Positions 1 to 10,955 are shown, counted from the first letter of the stretch. The stretch is 64,000 bases of DNA from Dolomedes plantarius (GCA_907164885.2 OU015491.1:118735931-118799930), one strand, 5' to 3'. Notes: generated by a model from the sequence alone, not told the origin. Made by a program: numbers and translations.

Positions 1-165
1 TTTCGAATAGAGGCTGCATTCTGCAAATTTTTATATTGAAACTATTATTTATTCCTTTATCTTAGTTGCTTTGTTGTATAGTTTCTTCGGCATATTTTAC
101 TTTACTTATCTGAAAATCAAAACAGCATGATGAGAATTATAAAAAAATATTAAAGTTTTATTTAA
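1..165. repeat. Direct repeat, copy 1 (copy 2 at 6155-6330)
   Basis: About 165 bp from the first base of the window recur in the same orientation 6.15 kb downstream, with scattered substitutions and small indels. Shared stretches include a block around 'tatttatt' and the segment around 'ttcggcatat'. No coding sense is seen. It may be a segmental duplication or an unrecognised dispersed repeat that begins outside the window. Confidence 0.75.
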
Positions 166-900
166 CATCGAACTTTCTTAAACATCGAACTTCCTTATTA
201 AAACTCTGAAGTGTAACATAGCGAGGTATGGATAGATGTAAAATAGTACAGTGAAAATAAAATATCACGCGAGCTCTTTCACAGACAAGTTAATTAAAAT
301 ATTGGAATAGAAAATATACATTTAAACATGAAATACACATTGTGTAACAACGAAAGTAAGCAGAAGTAAAAGAGAAACATAATTGTTGTTTCGAAATTCA
401 AACATTTATATTACTGTTTTTTCATTTTAAATATTATTATGATTTTAGAAATGAAAGAGGAATTTGGTTTTTCTTTTTAATATTTTTACTTTGCCCCTTC
501 AAACTGACTTAATTTCTTTCATAACGCATGAGGTTTAGTAAGACGATACATATTAAAATAACACGTAACCACCATGTATTAGCTCTGTAAAGCTTCTAAA
601 TCTAATTCTTTTGAATTAATTGAGAAGAGAGACAAAATTGTGAATAGGACAATTTCGCAAATTGCCGTAGTCTTTTTTGGATTTTTTTAATGAAATAAAG
701 ATCTACAAAAAAAATTAATTAAAATTTTGCATGCGTCGGGGGTGAGTAGTTTATTGGAAGAAACATTTCTCGTGAAAAGAAAATGTTATTTTTGAATGCG
801 GTTAAATTAAACCATTTTATTTATTTTTTTCTATTTTCTTTCCTATGTCATTCGAATACTCACTAAAAGAATTAATAAAATAATAAAAGATTTCTACATT
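166..900. other. A+T-rich intron sequence, nothing recognised
   Basis: No coding frame, tRNA-like box or terminal inverted repeat is visible. By position it belongs to the intron upstream of the first readable receptor exon. Confidence 0.5.
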
Positions 901-903
901 TGA

Positions 904-908
904 AATAT

Positions 909-1005
<97 letters not shown>

Positions 1006-1016
1006 CGTGTGTGTGT
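904..1016. repeat. (TA)n microsatellite grading into (GT)n
   Basis: Nearly pure TA dinucleotides followed by a short GT run. The tract abuts the left end of the Tc1-like element at 1030, and TA repeats resume directly after its right end at 2372. Confidence 0.95.
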
Positions 1017-1029
1017 GTATGTGTGTGTA

Positions 1030-2372
1030 CACTCTGTCACAAAAAATATATACACCCAGAAGAAATCGACCTACTATCACATAACTTGGCAGGAATGTAG
1101 TCTGGTAAGAGATATGCAAATGATTAAAATTTCGGCGCCAATGAGACAAGGGTAAGTGCGCTATGCGCAATTGAGATGCGCAGCTGGGAGAGTTTAAAAG
1201 CATGACTGCTCATGCCGTAGGATTATTCAAACAAATCTGTCGACTTGGATGGACGGTATTGTGACTAGAGATACCTCTGAGACGTAACCGGCGGCAGTAC
1301 GAACAAATATCGGACTTTCAGAGGGTGCGTATAGTAGGTCTTAGAGAAGCAGGTTGATCGAACAAGCATATCGGCTACCATCTCGGTCAGAGCGATAGGG
1401 TAGTTGCTCGATGTTGGTCACAATCATAAAAGCAGCCATGTCCGCACCAACAACGTCACTAGAATCGATTCGACGACATTTATCACCTTCCATACATTCG
1501 GTGGTATCAAGGGAAACCATTCGGCGACGACTGACCGACGCAGGTATAAGGAGCTGACGTCCATTAAGACGCCTATCACTGACCCCACATCATACGCAGT
1601 GCCGATTGGATTTTTGACGACATCGGGCGAGCTGGAGTGTGACCGACTCGAGGCGTGTTATCTTCAGTGATGAATCCCGATTCAGTCTCAAGGCTGATGA
1701 CCAGCGCTTATGTGTGTGGAGGCGGCCAGGCACCGGTCCAATCCGGCATTTGTTGTCGAGAGGCATACGGCAATTACACAAGTTGTGACAGTGTGGGGAG
1801 TGATTTGTTGGGACACATGATCCCTTCTAGTCGTCCTTCAAGGCACTTTGACGGCACGCAGTTACGTGGACGAGATTTTAACGCCATTTGCACTGTCTAT
1901 GCTATCAAGTCACCCAGGTAACATTTATCGGCAAGACAACGGTCGTCCACATACTGCGCGACTCTCCCAACAATGTCTTCAAGGATATGACGTACTCCCA
2001 TGGCCTGCCAGGTCACCAGACCTCTCGCCAGTAGAGCACGCCTGAGACGTGTTTGGAAGGCAACTACAGCCGTCCCAGAATACTGGTGAATTAACTGCCC
2101 AGTTGCAAAGATTATGGCATGATCTTCCGCAGGAGGTCATCGGTGACCTAATTGATTCGATGCCACGCCGTGTTTCGGCTTGTATAGCTGCCAAAGGTGG
2201 ATTTACTACTTACTAATTTGCAAGGTTTTTCATGCCATATCTTCGTAATAAAACGGTCTGTTCTTCTGAATTTGTAATCATTTGCTTATCTCCTCATATA
2301 CTACATACATGTTAAGTTTCATGATAGTAGTTCATTTTCTTCTGGGTGCATATATTTTTTTGTGACAGAGTG
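1030..2372 (+). mobile_element. Degenerate Tc1-like transposon
   Basis: The ends are inverted repeats of about 36 bp beginning CACTCTGTCACAAAAAATAT, and each is preceded by TA, the Tc1/mariner target duplication. The interior carries transposase remnants in the + direction. Length of about 1.34 kb is normal for a full-length Tc1 element. It lies inside a (TA)n tract, so the exact duplicated TA is not unique. Confidence 0.9.
1240..2216 (+). pseudogene. Tc1-family transposase remnant
   Basis: A decayed DDE transposase for cut-and-paste movement. Near 1300 an N-terminal helix-turn-helix segment reads LSDFQRVRIVGLREAG before a stop. Near 1650 the first catalytic Asp lies in an FSDESRFSLKADDQR stretch. 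Between 1848 and 2045 the C-terminal core contains the second Asp (RQDNGRPHTAR) and the Glu block (SPDLSPVEH). Several stops and frameshifts separate these blocks, so no functional protein can be made. The family call rests on the ordered motifs and on the matching terminal repeats. Confidence 0.88.

Positions 2373-2419
<47 letters not shown>
2373..2419. repeat. (TA)n microsatellite right of the Tc1 element
   Basis: Continues the TA tract seen left of the Tc1 element; together they look like one microsatellite split by the insertion. Confidence 0.9.
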
Positions 2420-2422
<3 letters not shown>

Positions 2423-2763
2423 CTTAATAATTAAATAAAGAATTAACGACTAATTTGTGTAAGACATTTTAATTCTTCCTTGTAACTTGAAAAAAAATAT
2501 TAATTCCTGCAGAACAATAAATTTTTACAGGAAGAAATGTATTTAGAGTTTGTTCTCTGGTCTAACATTATACATCAGTAAAATAATGCAAAAGTTTTCA
2601 TTTACTTGTGTCTCTCATAATCAGCTGCAGCATAAACAAATAAAGGAAAAGAAAAGAGGAGCACAATGTTTAGAAAGTGATATTACAATAATACAAAATA
2701 AATATATCCATTTTTATACAAATGTTTGTCGTAACAACAAGAAATATAACTCAAATATATTAT

Positions 2764-2842
<79 letters not shown>

Positions 2843-3594
2843 CACAGAGAGACGCAAGTAAAACATTAGAACTTTTACAGACTTTTTTTTTAATATTAAA
2901 ACTTCCATACTAAGGCTCGAAATGTAGAAGCGACGCATAAAAGAGGAAAAACATATTAAAGTTTTAAAGGAAAACTAACACATGAAGGATAAACAAATTA
3001 AAATACCTTATAAAAAATTTAACAATAACATCGCTTTATCAACAGGGTCGACGTTATCATTAAATGATGAATTGTTTCTCTAAGATCAGAAGATAAACAT
3101 ACTTTGGTAATAGAAAAACAATCATTAAATGAGGAAAAAAATTCCCTCAAGAACATCAGAATCACGCATCTCGTACGAATCCTGTGGAATATACACGGCT
3201 CAAAATTTGAAGTTGTTGTTAAGAAATGTTCTTAAATTCAATGAAGAATGAAGCACAATTGCATACAACATAACAGGAATACTTAAGAAACAACATGTTA
3301 AAATTGACTATAAAAACTTAAATACTAAATCAGAAGCTAGTATTAAAAAATAATTATTTAATTTGGAGTTTTATACCTTGAGAAATTCAACTAAATTTAC
3401 AACTATTGTAAAAGAAAAAGCAAAATTTTCAGGTTTTAGTTTTACGATTATATGCAATTTAATTATTATTATCATGTATTAATAATTATGTAATTAAAAA
3501 TTATTTAATTATTATTATCATGTATTAATTAACTTATTATAAAAAGTTTAATTCAATTATTTTAAAAATGAAAAGATTAATGTAATTTACATGC

Positions 3595-3597
<3 letters not shown>
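2420..3597. other. A+T-rich intron with one (TA)n tract
   Basis: Apart from the (TA)n tract at 2768-2840 and short duplicated words near 3460-3540, I see no gene, RNA or transposon end here. Confidence 0.5.
2768..2840. repeat. (TA)n microsatellite
   Basis: Uninterrupted TA dinucleotides of about 70 bp. Apparent Ile-Tyr coding in either frame is a by-product of the repeat. Confidence 0.95.
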
Positions 3598-3653
<56 letters not shown>

Positions 3654-3708
3654 GTATATATATATGTATATATATATGTATATATATATGTATATATATA
3701 TGTATATA

Positions 3709-3793
<85 letters not shown>
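3598..3793. repeat. (TA)n with embedded 12-bp TATG-type tandem repeat
   Basis: A TA array of about 195 bp. Its middle (about 3640-3720) is a higher-order repeat: a 12-bp unit of TA dinucleotides closed by TG, repeated about seven times. Both flanks are pure TA. Confidence 0.93.
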
Positions 3794-3795
<2 letters not shown>

Positions 3796-3809
3796 CCGCT
3801 TAAAGCCTT

Positions 3810-3890
3810 TACCGTCAAAGACTCTGTTGCTGAATGGTCAACGCACCGGACTGCTGAGTAAGAGGTCCCCGGTTCGAAGCTCTACATTAT
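3810..3890 (+). repeat. tRNA-like (Ser-type) SINE head or tRNA pseudogene
   Basis: The stretch contains an A-box-like GCTGAATGGTCAACGC and a B-box-like GGTTCGAAGC at tRNA spacing, and resembles a class II (Ser-like) tRNA. The T stem does not pair properly, so it is not a functional tRNA. A short A+T-rich tail follows. It may be the Pol III promoter of a tRNA-derived SINE. Confidence 0.5.
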
Positions 3891-3925
3891 TTTAATTTAA
3901 TTTAATTCAATTCTAATTCCATTTC

Positions 3926-4126
3926 TGTTAGTTCTAGAAGTTGCTAGAACATTCTTTAATTTCCTGGAACGGCGTTCCAGAATATTCTGTTGATGGATAA
4001 AAGAGCAAGTAGCTCAACCTGTGAGGCCAGTTCTGAGTTCTATCAGCTAAGTGTTGTGTGCTAATAAACAGCGTTGTATTCCCTCTACGTGTGTGTTCAA
4101 TCCATACGACTACCATCTACGCGACA
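3926..4126 (+). mobile_element. Possible solo LTR (about 200 bp)
   Basis: The segment starts TGTTAG and ends GACA (TG..CA), holds a GATAAAA box near 3995 and an AATAAA signal near 4064, and is less A+T-rich than its flanks, as expected of a compact LTR. No 5-bp target duplication is evident (ATTTC left, ATATA right), and no internal retroelement sequence is present. The 5' part has two dense clusters of GAA/TTC blocks (3931-3953, 3961-3988) resembling heat-shock elements. Confidence 0.4.
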
Positions 4127-4155
4127 ATATATATGTATATATATATATAAATATA

Positions 4156-5583
4156 CAGTGATTTCCGCTTATAAGAATCACATTTGTTATTACTGTTTTT
4201 GATTCTTATAAACGGTTGATTTTTATAGCCGAAATTTCGGTTCTTGGACAGGCACACACACACACCTATATATACATATATTAGAAAATTTACCATAAAA
4301 TACTCTTTATTACGTTAATTATCTTTTATTAAAATTATTTTTTATAATTTTAAAAATACAACTTAATTTCTAGACCATTAAGTAGATACACATGATTATA
4401 GTAAGAGAAGAAAAAAATTCCAATATTTGGTACAACATACCTGCTTAACAGTTTAACATTTCAACTACAGGAAGGGGTCAAGAAAAAGTTTTCAGTGGTA
4501 GCTTGACATAGGCGTAGCGTGCTTCTAACTTTTGGGGGACACGAATTGAATTCAGTTAGGGCCCTTCTCCGCGCATTGACTGCCTGGGGGTCCTTAAAAT
4601 ATGAAATATTAGGATTTTTTAAATTGAATAACAATAGAATTATTTCTTGAGTACTTTTCAAAAGTTAAACAATGAGAAAAATACATATGATGTAAATAAA
4701 ATGAGAAAAATATTAGAGCACGGAATTTTTGTTATGGATCATGTCATAGTTAAAAACTATGTTAAGGCTAAAGACATAATCGGAATCTTCAGTTTCAAAG
4801 TTTGAAAAAGCGGGAAAGCACAAACTTTCTTAAAAGTTTTCTACAATTTTCCAATTTTTAGTGAACTTCTATTAACTTTTTAATTTATTTCAAGTTAGAC
4901 TGGGGGGCACGTGCCCCCCGTGCCCCCCCCCCTCCCGACGCTATGCCTATGTAGCTTGACGTAATGAAGTTTTCAGGAGGCTGTTTATACCCCTTTCAAT
5001 ACCAATAGTCTCAGACCAAGATTCACCTTTTAGCTTACGTTTCACGGTTTGATAACGTGCTGAATCTACTAATGTCACATTTGCCTAAGTGATAGTGGAC
5101 ACTTCGCCGAAGATTTATGTGTTTCAGGGTCCAGGAAGCCGCAACCAGGATGCGGGCGGTGGGAAAAAAGAGTCCCTGTCTTTGTTTGTCAGTGGAGAAA
5201 AGTGAAATTGGATCCGGATGGGTAGGATGCCCCTGGGTTAAACTAATAGGACAGTGTTTAGCTAAAGCGTTTAAGGGGAAACTATTATGTTATGTCTAAC
5301 AAAGAAAGGGATGCATTTTACGACTGTATTCCATCCCATCTTATCACTCTTTCTTTAAAAAAAATAAAGAAAAAACTCCGTGCCTTTTGAGGTGTTAAGT
5401 GGCTTTTTTGGAAAAATGAAAGGAAAGGGAAGAGTGTAAACTGATATCTTAAAACCGGTGGATTGATTCTTTAAAGCGAAAATTTTAACATGGAAATAAT
5501 AAAATTGTTTTTGTTTTTGCGATATTGATTCTTATAAACGGTTGATTCTTATAACCACTGACCACTATAAGCGGTGGTTACTG
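4156..5583. mobile_element. Pogo/Tigger-like Tc1-mariner element, decayed
   Basis: The left end begins CAGTGATTTCCGCTTATAAG; the inverted right end begins CAGTAACCACCGCTTATAG. Each is flanked by TA. Both ends carry internal copies of GATTCTTATAAACGGTTGAT. Such 'CAGT..CGCTTATA' ends are typical of Tigger/pogo elements. On the minus strand near 5000-5070 a KRKLKGESWSETI-like stretch could be the start of a pogo-type helix-turn-helix, but no intact transposase remains. A hAT MITE (4507-4951) is nested inside. Confidence 0.7.
4507..4951. mobile_element. hAT-type MITE with perfect 8-bp target duplication
   Basis: The ends CATAGGCGTAGCGT and (inverted) CATAGGCATAGCGT are flanked by an identical 8-bp TAGCTTGA (4499-4506 and 4952-4959), the hallmark of hAT insertion. 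The interior is non-coding, with a C-rich run near the right end. The same family occurs in opposite orientation at 40480-41066. Confidence 0.88.
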
Positions 5584-5605
5584 TATATATGTATGTATCT
5601 ATATG

Positions 5606-5637
<32 letters not shown>
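5584..5637. repeat. TA/GT microsatellite
   Basis: TATA/TATG followed by about eleven GT units, between the Tigger-like element and the SINE tail. Confidence 0.85.
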
Positions 5638-5638
<1 letters not shown>

Positions 5639-5649
5639 TTGTTTACAGC

Positions 5650-5971
5650 TGTTGTTCCTAATGCTCCTGGTCGGAAGTTCTTGACCAGGTCTCTATAGGC
5701 TTCCGTCTGAGTAGTACGGCTCCGGTTTATAACAGCACCACAAGTGTCGGTGTCCGACTTGGCTAGGTGCTACCACAATTTTGATCAAGCAACCCGAGGG
5801 AAGACATCTTGAGGGATCGTACCTTTCCCACCACGGATTTTCCGATCTATGGATTAAACGTGCGCATATCCGCCCTAGATATGAAGGTATATAACAGCGC
5901 TTTTCGGGATTCGATCTGAGCACCCTCAGTACCGAAATCCGGCGCCCTACCGATAGGCTACCTCGGGCTCC
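5650..5971 (-). mobile_element. tRNA-derived SINE (family A, minus strand)
   Basis: Read on the minus strand it starts GGAGCCCGAGGTAGCC. It has an A-box-like TAGCCTATCGGTAGGGCG, a B-box-like GATCGAATCCC, then a body and a short CAA-rich tail. About 50 bp of the body (around 5700-5770) matches the second copy at 10008-10363, including 'ACCACAAG' and 'GTCCGACTTGG', so this is a dispersed family and not a stray tRNA. Confidence 0.8.
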
Positions 5972-6154
5972 ATCTGTACAGTAAATGATCTATGCGTGTT
6001 TGGATTTTAAAATATGTAAAAATTTATAATTACACAAAGGAAGGAGCACTTGACCCAGAAAAAAACACGAAATGAAGCAACAAAAGATATCTATTTGTGA
6101 TATCTCGCTCTTATTAGCATCGGTGTTCTCCAATAAACCAAGAGTTGCGTTTCT

Positions 6155-6330
6155 GAATAGTTTGATCTTTCGAACAGACACTCTGAAAATTTGTATATTG
6201 AAATTATTATTTATCCCATTATCTAAGTTACTTTGTTGCATAGTTCCTTCGGCATATATTGCTTTACTCATCTGAAAGTCAAAACCGCATGACGAAAATT
6301 ATAATAGAAATTCAAGTTCTATTTTATTTT
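6155..6330. repeat. Direct repeat, copy 2 (copy 1 at 1-165)
   Basis: Same orientation as the copy at the window start, with moderate divergence. The stretch from 5972 to the (TA)n at 6539 otherwise shows nothing recognisable. Confidence 0.75.
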
Positions 6331-6538
6331 CATAGAAATTTTAAAACCAAAACCATGTAATTTAAAATAATATGTGATAGAAGAAATCGATCTGACTAAA
6401 TGTTAGTCTACATAATTATTAAAATTTATTCAAGATTCGGCTGGCAGATGGATTTTAGAATTGCTTCATCTCATAAAGCAAAATTGAGATTCGGGGTATA
6501 TTTAGAAATTGAATTGCATAAACTTGAGCATAAACTGA

Positions 6539-6646
<108 letters not shown>

Positions 6647-6647
6647 A

Positions 6648-7892
6648 CAACCTTTGTCCAGAAAGTTCTGTGAATATGTCTATAGTTACAATGGATTGCT
6701 GTCTTACATGAAACAGCTGTTACTGTCCTTCGAATTAATCCCCGTAAGCGGTAATTCACATCTGGGAATGGATCTACATGTCTTAGAAACTCCTGGCGTA
6801 GTTGTCTTTAGCTGGGTCGTAGCATTACGTTGGATGTCTGAAATGTCCGAAAGCCTATGACCCTTCAGGACTGATTTCAATTTGGGGAAGAAGAAAAATT
6901 CCGGAGGAGACAAGTCTGGGGAGTAGGATGGGTGATTCAGGGACAGAACTCTCCTGCTGGCCAGGAACTGCTGCACCAGAAAGGCAGCATGTGGCTGGGC
7001 ACTGTCGTGAAGCACGGTCCAGTTGCCTTGCTTGACGTACTGGGGAGCGTATCCGATTGGTCCGTTGCAGCATACGTTTCAGTATATTCACGTACTTAGC
7101 GGCATTTACCGTGGTTCCCTCAGGGAGGAATGCTTTATGGATGAGACCCCCAGAGTCGAAGAACACCACGAGAATTGTCTTGATGCGGGATTTCTCACTT
7201 CGCAACTTCTTGGTTTTCGGTGACCTTGGACCCTGAAACTTCATACTCTGACGCTTGCCGTCGGGGTCGTACTTCAGGCACCAGGTCTCGGCACCCGTGA
7301 CAATAGTTTTCAGGAAATTTGGGTTTCGATCTGACATGCTGATGAAGTCTCCACAGGCGTCAAGCCGATTTTGCATTTGTTCCGGCGTCAAAGTGTGGGG
7401 CGCAAGTCGGGAGCAAAGCTTGCGTTTGCCCAAATCTTGGGTCATTATGAGGTGGGCCATCTCCAGACCAGTTCCCACTTTCTCCTCTATCATTCGCCCT
7501 GTCACACGACGATCCTTGGCTAACAATTCCTTCACTTTATGTACGTTGTCCAGGGTGCGTATAGTTGCAGGTCAACCACTTCAGGGGGAGTCTTCAATGG
7601 TGTCCTGCCCTTCTCAGAAGCGTTTAAACCACTCATACACGCACTCCAAGGTGACAGCACATTCTTCGTAAACTTTTAAGGGCATTTCATGAGTCTCTTT
7701 CTTTGATTTTCCAAGTTTGAAACAGAACAGCATATTCGTTCGATGATCCATTTTGAATTTCAACCGAGCGCACAACACATTCACTCTACAATGAATCGTT
7801 TCCACACGATAAGCTAACTCACAGCGCTGCCGCTCAGGAACTGGATCAGACCAGTCTTCACCTGTTCCGCAAGGTATAACAGAGAAGAAGGT
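6648..7892 (-). mobile_element. Mariner element, inactive
   Basis: A minus-strand mariner whose 3' end (on the + strand CAACCTTTGTCCAGAAAG after TA) lies in a TA/GT microsatellite. The transposase spans most of the interior in three pieces. The 5' end near 7892 is not clearly resolved; a weakly similar inverted sequence lies there, only about 15 bp before the Ginger-like element begins. Confidence 0.85.
6704..7763 (-). pseudogene. Mariner transposase, frameshifted, catalytic residues lost
   Basis: A D,D34D-type transposase read on the minus strand. The N-terminal piece runs from the Met at about 7751 (start MDHRTNML, helix-turn-helix ending VYEWFKRF). The middle piece (7535 down) holds the linker and catalytic core, and the C-terminal piece runs to 6704. 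The first catalytic Asp of the usual GDETW block reads GAETW, the second is present (LHDSAQPH), and the third (normally PADF) reads PPEF. Frameshifts separate the pieces near 7600 and 7000. Two of three metal-binding residues are altered, so the protein is dead even apart from the frameshifts. Confidence 0.9.
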
Positions 7893-8157
7893 TTTTCTTA
7901 ACAGCTGTTAACGGCAATGTATGAAACGCCGGCGTTCTATAGAATACCCAGGTATTTTATAGAATGCCTGGCTCTTTTAGGCAAAGTATGAAATATGAAA
8001 ATTATTATATACTTTCCATAGGCATTGTATACCGAGGCATTGTATTCCCTAGGCATATAATACCTAGGTATTCTATAGAAGGACAATATAGAAAGAATGC
8101 TATTTAGGCAAAGTATGAAAAAAAGGTAATGTTATGGCTATTATTTAAAAGACGTTC

Positions 8158-8207
8158 ATGCCTCAAAAATACATGCCTCAAAAATTCATGCCTCAAAAAT
8201 GCTATTT
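8158..8207. repeat. Short tandem repeat, about 16 bp x 3
   Basis: Three adjacent copies of CATGCCTCAAAAAT(A/T/G), inside the left end of the Ginger-like element. Confidence 0.85.
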
Positions 8208-8479
8208 TGAAAAAATAATGAAAGAGTGCCATTACAAAACTTTTATTCAAAATACGTAAAAAAAATTAAAGTTGTACAAAACAAAATGTATCCCTTTCGT
8301 ATTAAGAAAAACAAAATAAAATATGGACCTACTTGTTGCACCAAGAAAGGAAATAATTTTATTTTGAATTGCACTTAATTTTATTTCTTATAAAAAATGG
8401 ACTTTACAAAAAATACACACATTAAAAAAGAAAATATAAAAAAATGTAATTTTTTCATAAAAAATATATAATTAAAATT

Positions 8480-10610
8480 AGCCTACTTGTTGCAACATGG
8501 TGGACTTGAATGTCACTTCATCACTTTTATCACGCAAAGCCATTTCATATTTTGTCACTTTGTTTTACACATACACTTGAGGAATCCTTGACTGCTGCAG
8601 AAAGACTGAGCAATTGCAACTGACCGGAGAGGAATTTTGTGGTCAGGAATATCTTCAATTCTAAGCAAGTTCTTTGGAAATATAGTAAATTTTGATCTCG
8701 CATATAGTAGTTTTAAAATCTTTCAGAAGTTCCAAGTCGGTAGAAACCGTCCTCAGTCACACTCATTACAACTGCCAAAATATTGAGCGAATCACTTCGG
8801 CCCTTGTCGACGTCAGACATAGGAACTCGCACAGTAGTTCCCAAAGAAGCAGTGGAAAACTTTTTTTTCGAATTCATTTTTTTTGGGGGGGGAGGCTTGT
8901 ATTTCCAGATTGATTTTAGAATTAATATTACCTTCGATAACATTTTCAGTATTGAAACAAAGAGTGCACAAAATACCCAATTCATCACCTTTACTTGCAT
9001 GACCACGATACTTTGTGAATGCGTATGCATCACTGGTTTCCTTTAAACACACACAACAGGTAAGAGGAACATTAATCTCTTCGGTAAGCATGTCATCATC
9101 ATGTTGGTTTAGTCCACCTTCGACTGTAATCTCACCCATGTTTTATAACAGACACTTTTTCTTGCATAAGCTGATTTGTTTAATTTTTTTTGCATCGTTT
9201 CGATTCTTTCTATTTTTTTATACAGCTGCTCCTCTGTATTTATGTCTTTTAAAACATCCTGGGGTAGAAAAGACGTTATAAGACCTACTTTAGGTTTACA
9301 GCCAAAAAGGTCTTCGTATGGTGTTATTTGATTCCAGAATGATAGACTCTATTTTTCATAAATTGAACGAACCGCAGTCCTTCACTTCACTGGTCAGATT
9401 TGTTGTCCTGCATCCAAGTACTGAGCCTTTTTCAATATCTTGATTAGCTCTTTCAACACTACCCTGGTTTTGTGAATGGTGGGACTTCCCATGGACGCTC
9501 ATCAATGCTCGCCAAAACTCCTTCAAACTGGTCACCACATTATTGGCAAATTCCCTACCATTGTCAGACTGTAATATAGATGGCGCCCCAAGCAATGAGA
9601 ATATGTCCACTAGGTTGTAGGCTACTTCTTCAGCTCTTTTGTGATGCCAGAGTCTTCAGAATCACAAATTTTATGAAATGATCTTGGTACACCATAATAA
9701 ATTTGTATTCTCTATCTGGCTGAGACTGAAAATCAACAAGATCTACCTGACAACGGGAATTAAATTCAGAAAAAATCATAGGTTACACAACAATGCCCTT
9801 TTTAACACCTTTTAGTTTTTTCAGGCAGGGCTCACAAAGGTGGGTGTACAGTTCAATATCATAACGTGTAACGTTTTTGTATTTGGCTGAAAGTTCTTTC
9901 AACATTCTATCACGTCCTTCGTGTCCAATAGCGAAATGAATGTCATCAAGTACGTGAAATAACTCAGTGTTCGTGATGTAATACTGCATAGTACTGACGC
10001 CTTCTTTGTTGTTGTTGTTGTGGCTTATGTCCCTTGACCGAGAGTACATCAGATCAAGTCCATAAAGGCTATTGGGCAGAAGGGTAAGGCTCCGGTTTCG
10101 AATAGTACCACAAGGGTCGGAGTCCGACTTGGATAAAGGACCGGTCCCGTAATTTTGAACCGAGTCAAGTGACGAGACTGGTACACTTTGACCCCTCCAG
10201 AGGTAAATTTTGAGAACTTGGAGGACATTGCAGCCACGACAGATTTTCGTGCACCAGCTGCCATTAGCGTGCACAGCGGTGGACTTGTCAGCGACCGGCA
10301 TCGAATCAGAAACGTTCAGATCACTGACTCGCTGCCTTTGCTAACTGGGCCACCTCACCGACACCCTCTTTAACGGGATAAATGAGTTTACTTTTGTTTT
10401 CCACAAACATCATATCATAGTGATTCAACAAACATACTCTCGTGGTTCCTTCTTAATAGTCATTTTGGCTTTATTTTTCATCATTTATTAACTTCTGGTA
10501 TGTAGTTTCGGTAAAAATCACTATTTTTTGCAGCATTAACTCGAAGTTTAGACAGTTCATCTTCGAATCGTTGTTGCATGTCTATTGACTGAGACTCCTT
10601 CTCTAACACT
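8480..10610 (-). pseudogene. KRBA2-like integrase gene, broken
   Basis: Read from about 10610 downward. An N-terminal coiled segment (QRFEDELSKLRVNAAK) is followed by a segment interrupted by a SINE. An H2C2 zinc-binding domain follows (9783-10000; HFAIGHEGRDRML, then LCEPC). The rve/integrase core (9356-9610) shows SDNGREFANNVV and a GSVERANQDIE block that holds the expected Glu. Next comes VQFMKNR..HSGIK..P with F.GCKPKVGL near 9250-9370, a Cys-rich region near 9030-9080, then a C-terminal block DVDKGRSDSLNILAVV (about 8780). Stops and frameshifts occur between 9783 and 9610, near 9430 and beyond 9100. This is the recombinase of the surrounding transposon; it cannot be functional. Confidence 0.82.
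10008..10363 (-). mobile_element. tRNA-derived SINE (family A) inside the integrase gene
   Basis: Minus strand: tRNA-like head with box A (GGTGGCCCAGTTAGC) and box B (GATTCGATGCC), body shared with the SINE at 5650-5971, and a (CAA)n tail seen as (GTT)n on the + strand. Near-identical 8-bp flanks CCTTCTTT (10000-10007) and CCCTCTTT (10364-10371) are the target duplication. Removing it rejoins the integrase frame (..VKEG/VSTMQYYITN..), so the insertion postdates the coding sequence. Confidence 0.9.
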
Positions 10611-10955
10611 ATATATTGCTCTTCAATTTCCATGCAGCACAGTAAAAAACTAATTTTTTTTGAACAAATTTAAGTAAAATCACATATTTTGACACTCCCG
10701 AACAAAGCGTAAAATTCAAATGGCAAATTCTGAGCCTGAGCGGAGGATTAAAAGTCACGTAACTTGCCACGGGATATTCGAAACGAATCTGAGATGTATT
10801 TCATACTTTTCCGGTTTGTAATTTGGCATTCTATAGAATGCCTAGGAAATGTGTGAAATATTAATCGCTTCATACATTGCCGGCCCTGTGTTCGGCATGC
10901 TATAAAATGACTAGGTATTTTATAGAATGCCGGATTTCAAACTTTGCCGGTAACA

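Larger units (their letters stand above)
7906..10955 (-). mobile_element. Integrase-type (Ginger-like) DNA transposon, 3.05 kb
   Basis: Both ends are inverted copies beginning TGTTA(A/C)CGGCAA.GT.TGAAA, followed by shared subterminal blocks such as GGCATTCTATAGAATGCC. The TGTNR-type start matches the described termini of Ginger elements (established). Inside, on the minus strand, lies a gene with H2C2 zinc-binding, integrase-core and C-terminal domains. I cannot confirm a 4-bp target duplication: the flanks read CAGC and GCTC, extending the inverted symmetry. A SINE interrupts the gene. The closest described relatives are KRBA2/SCAND3-like integrase proteins; the superfamily call is inference. 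Confidence 0.65.

Noticed and set aside
3810..3890. Functional tRNA gene
   Set aside because: A and B boxes are visible but the T stem does not pair and no acceptor stem closes the molecule.
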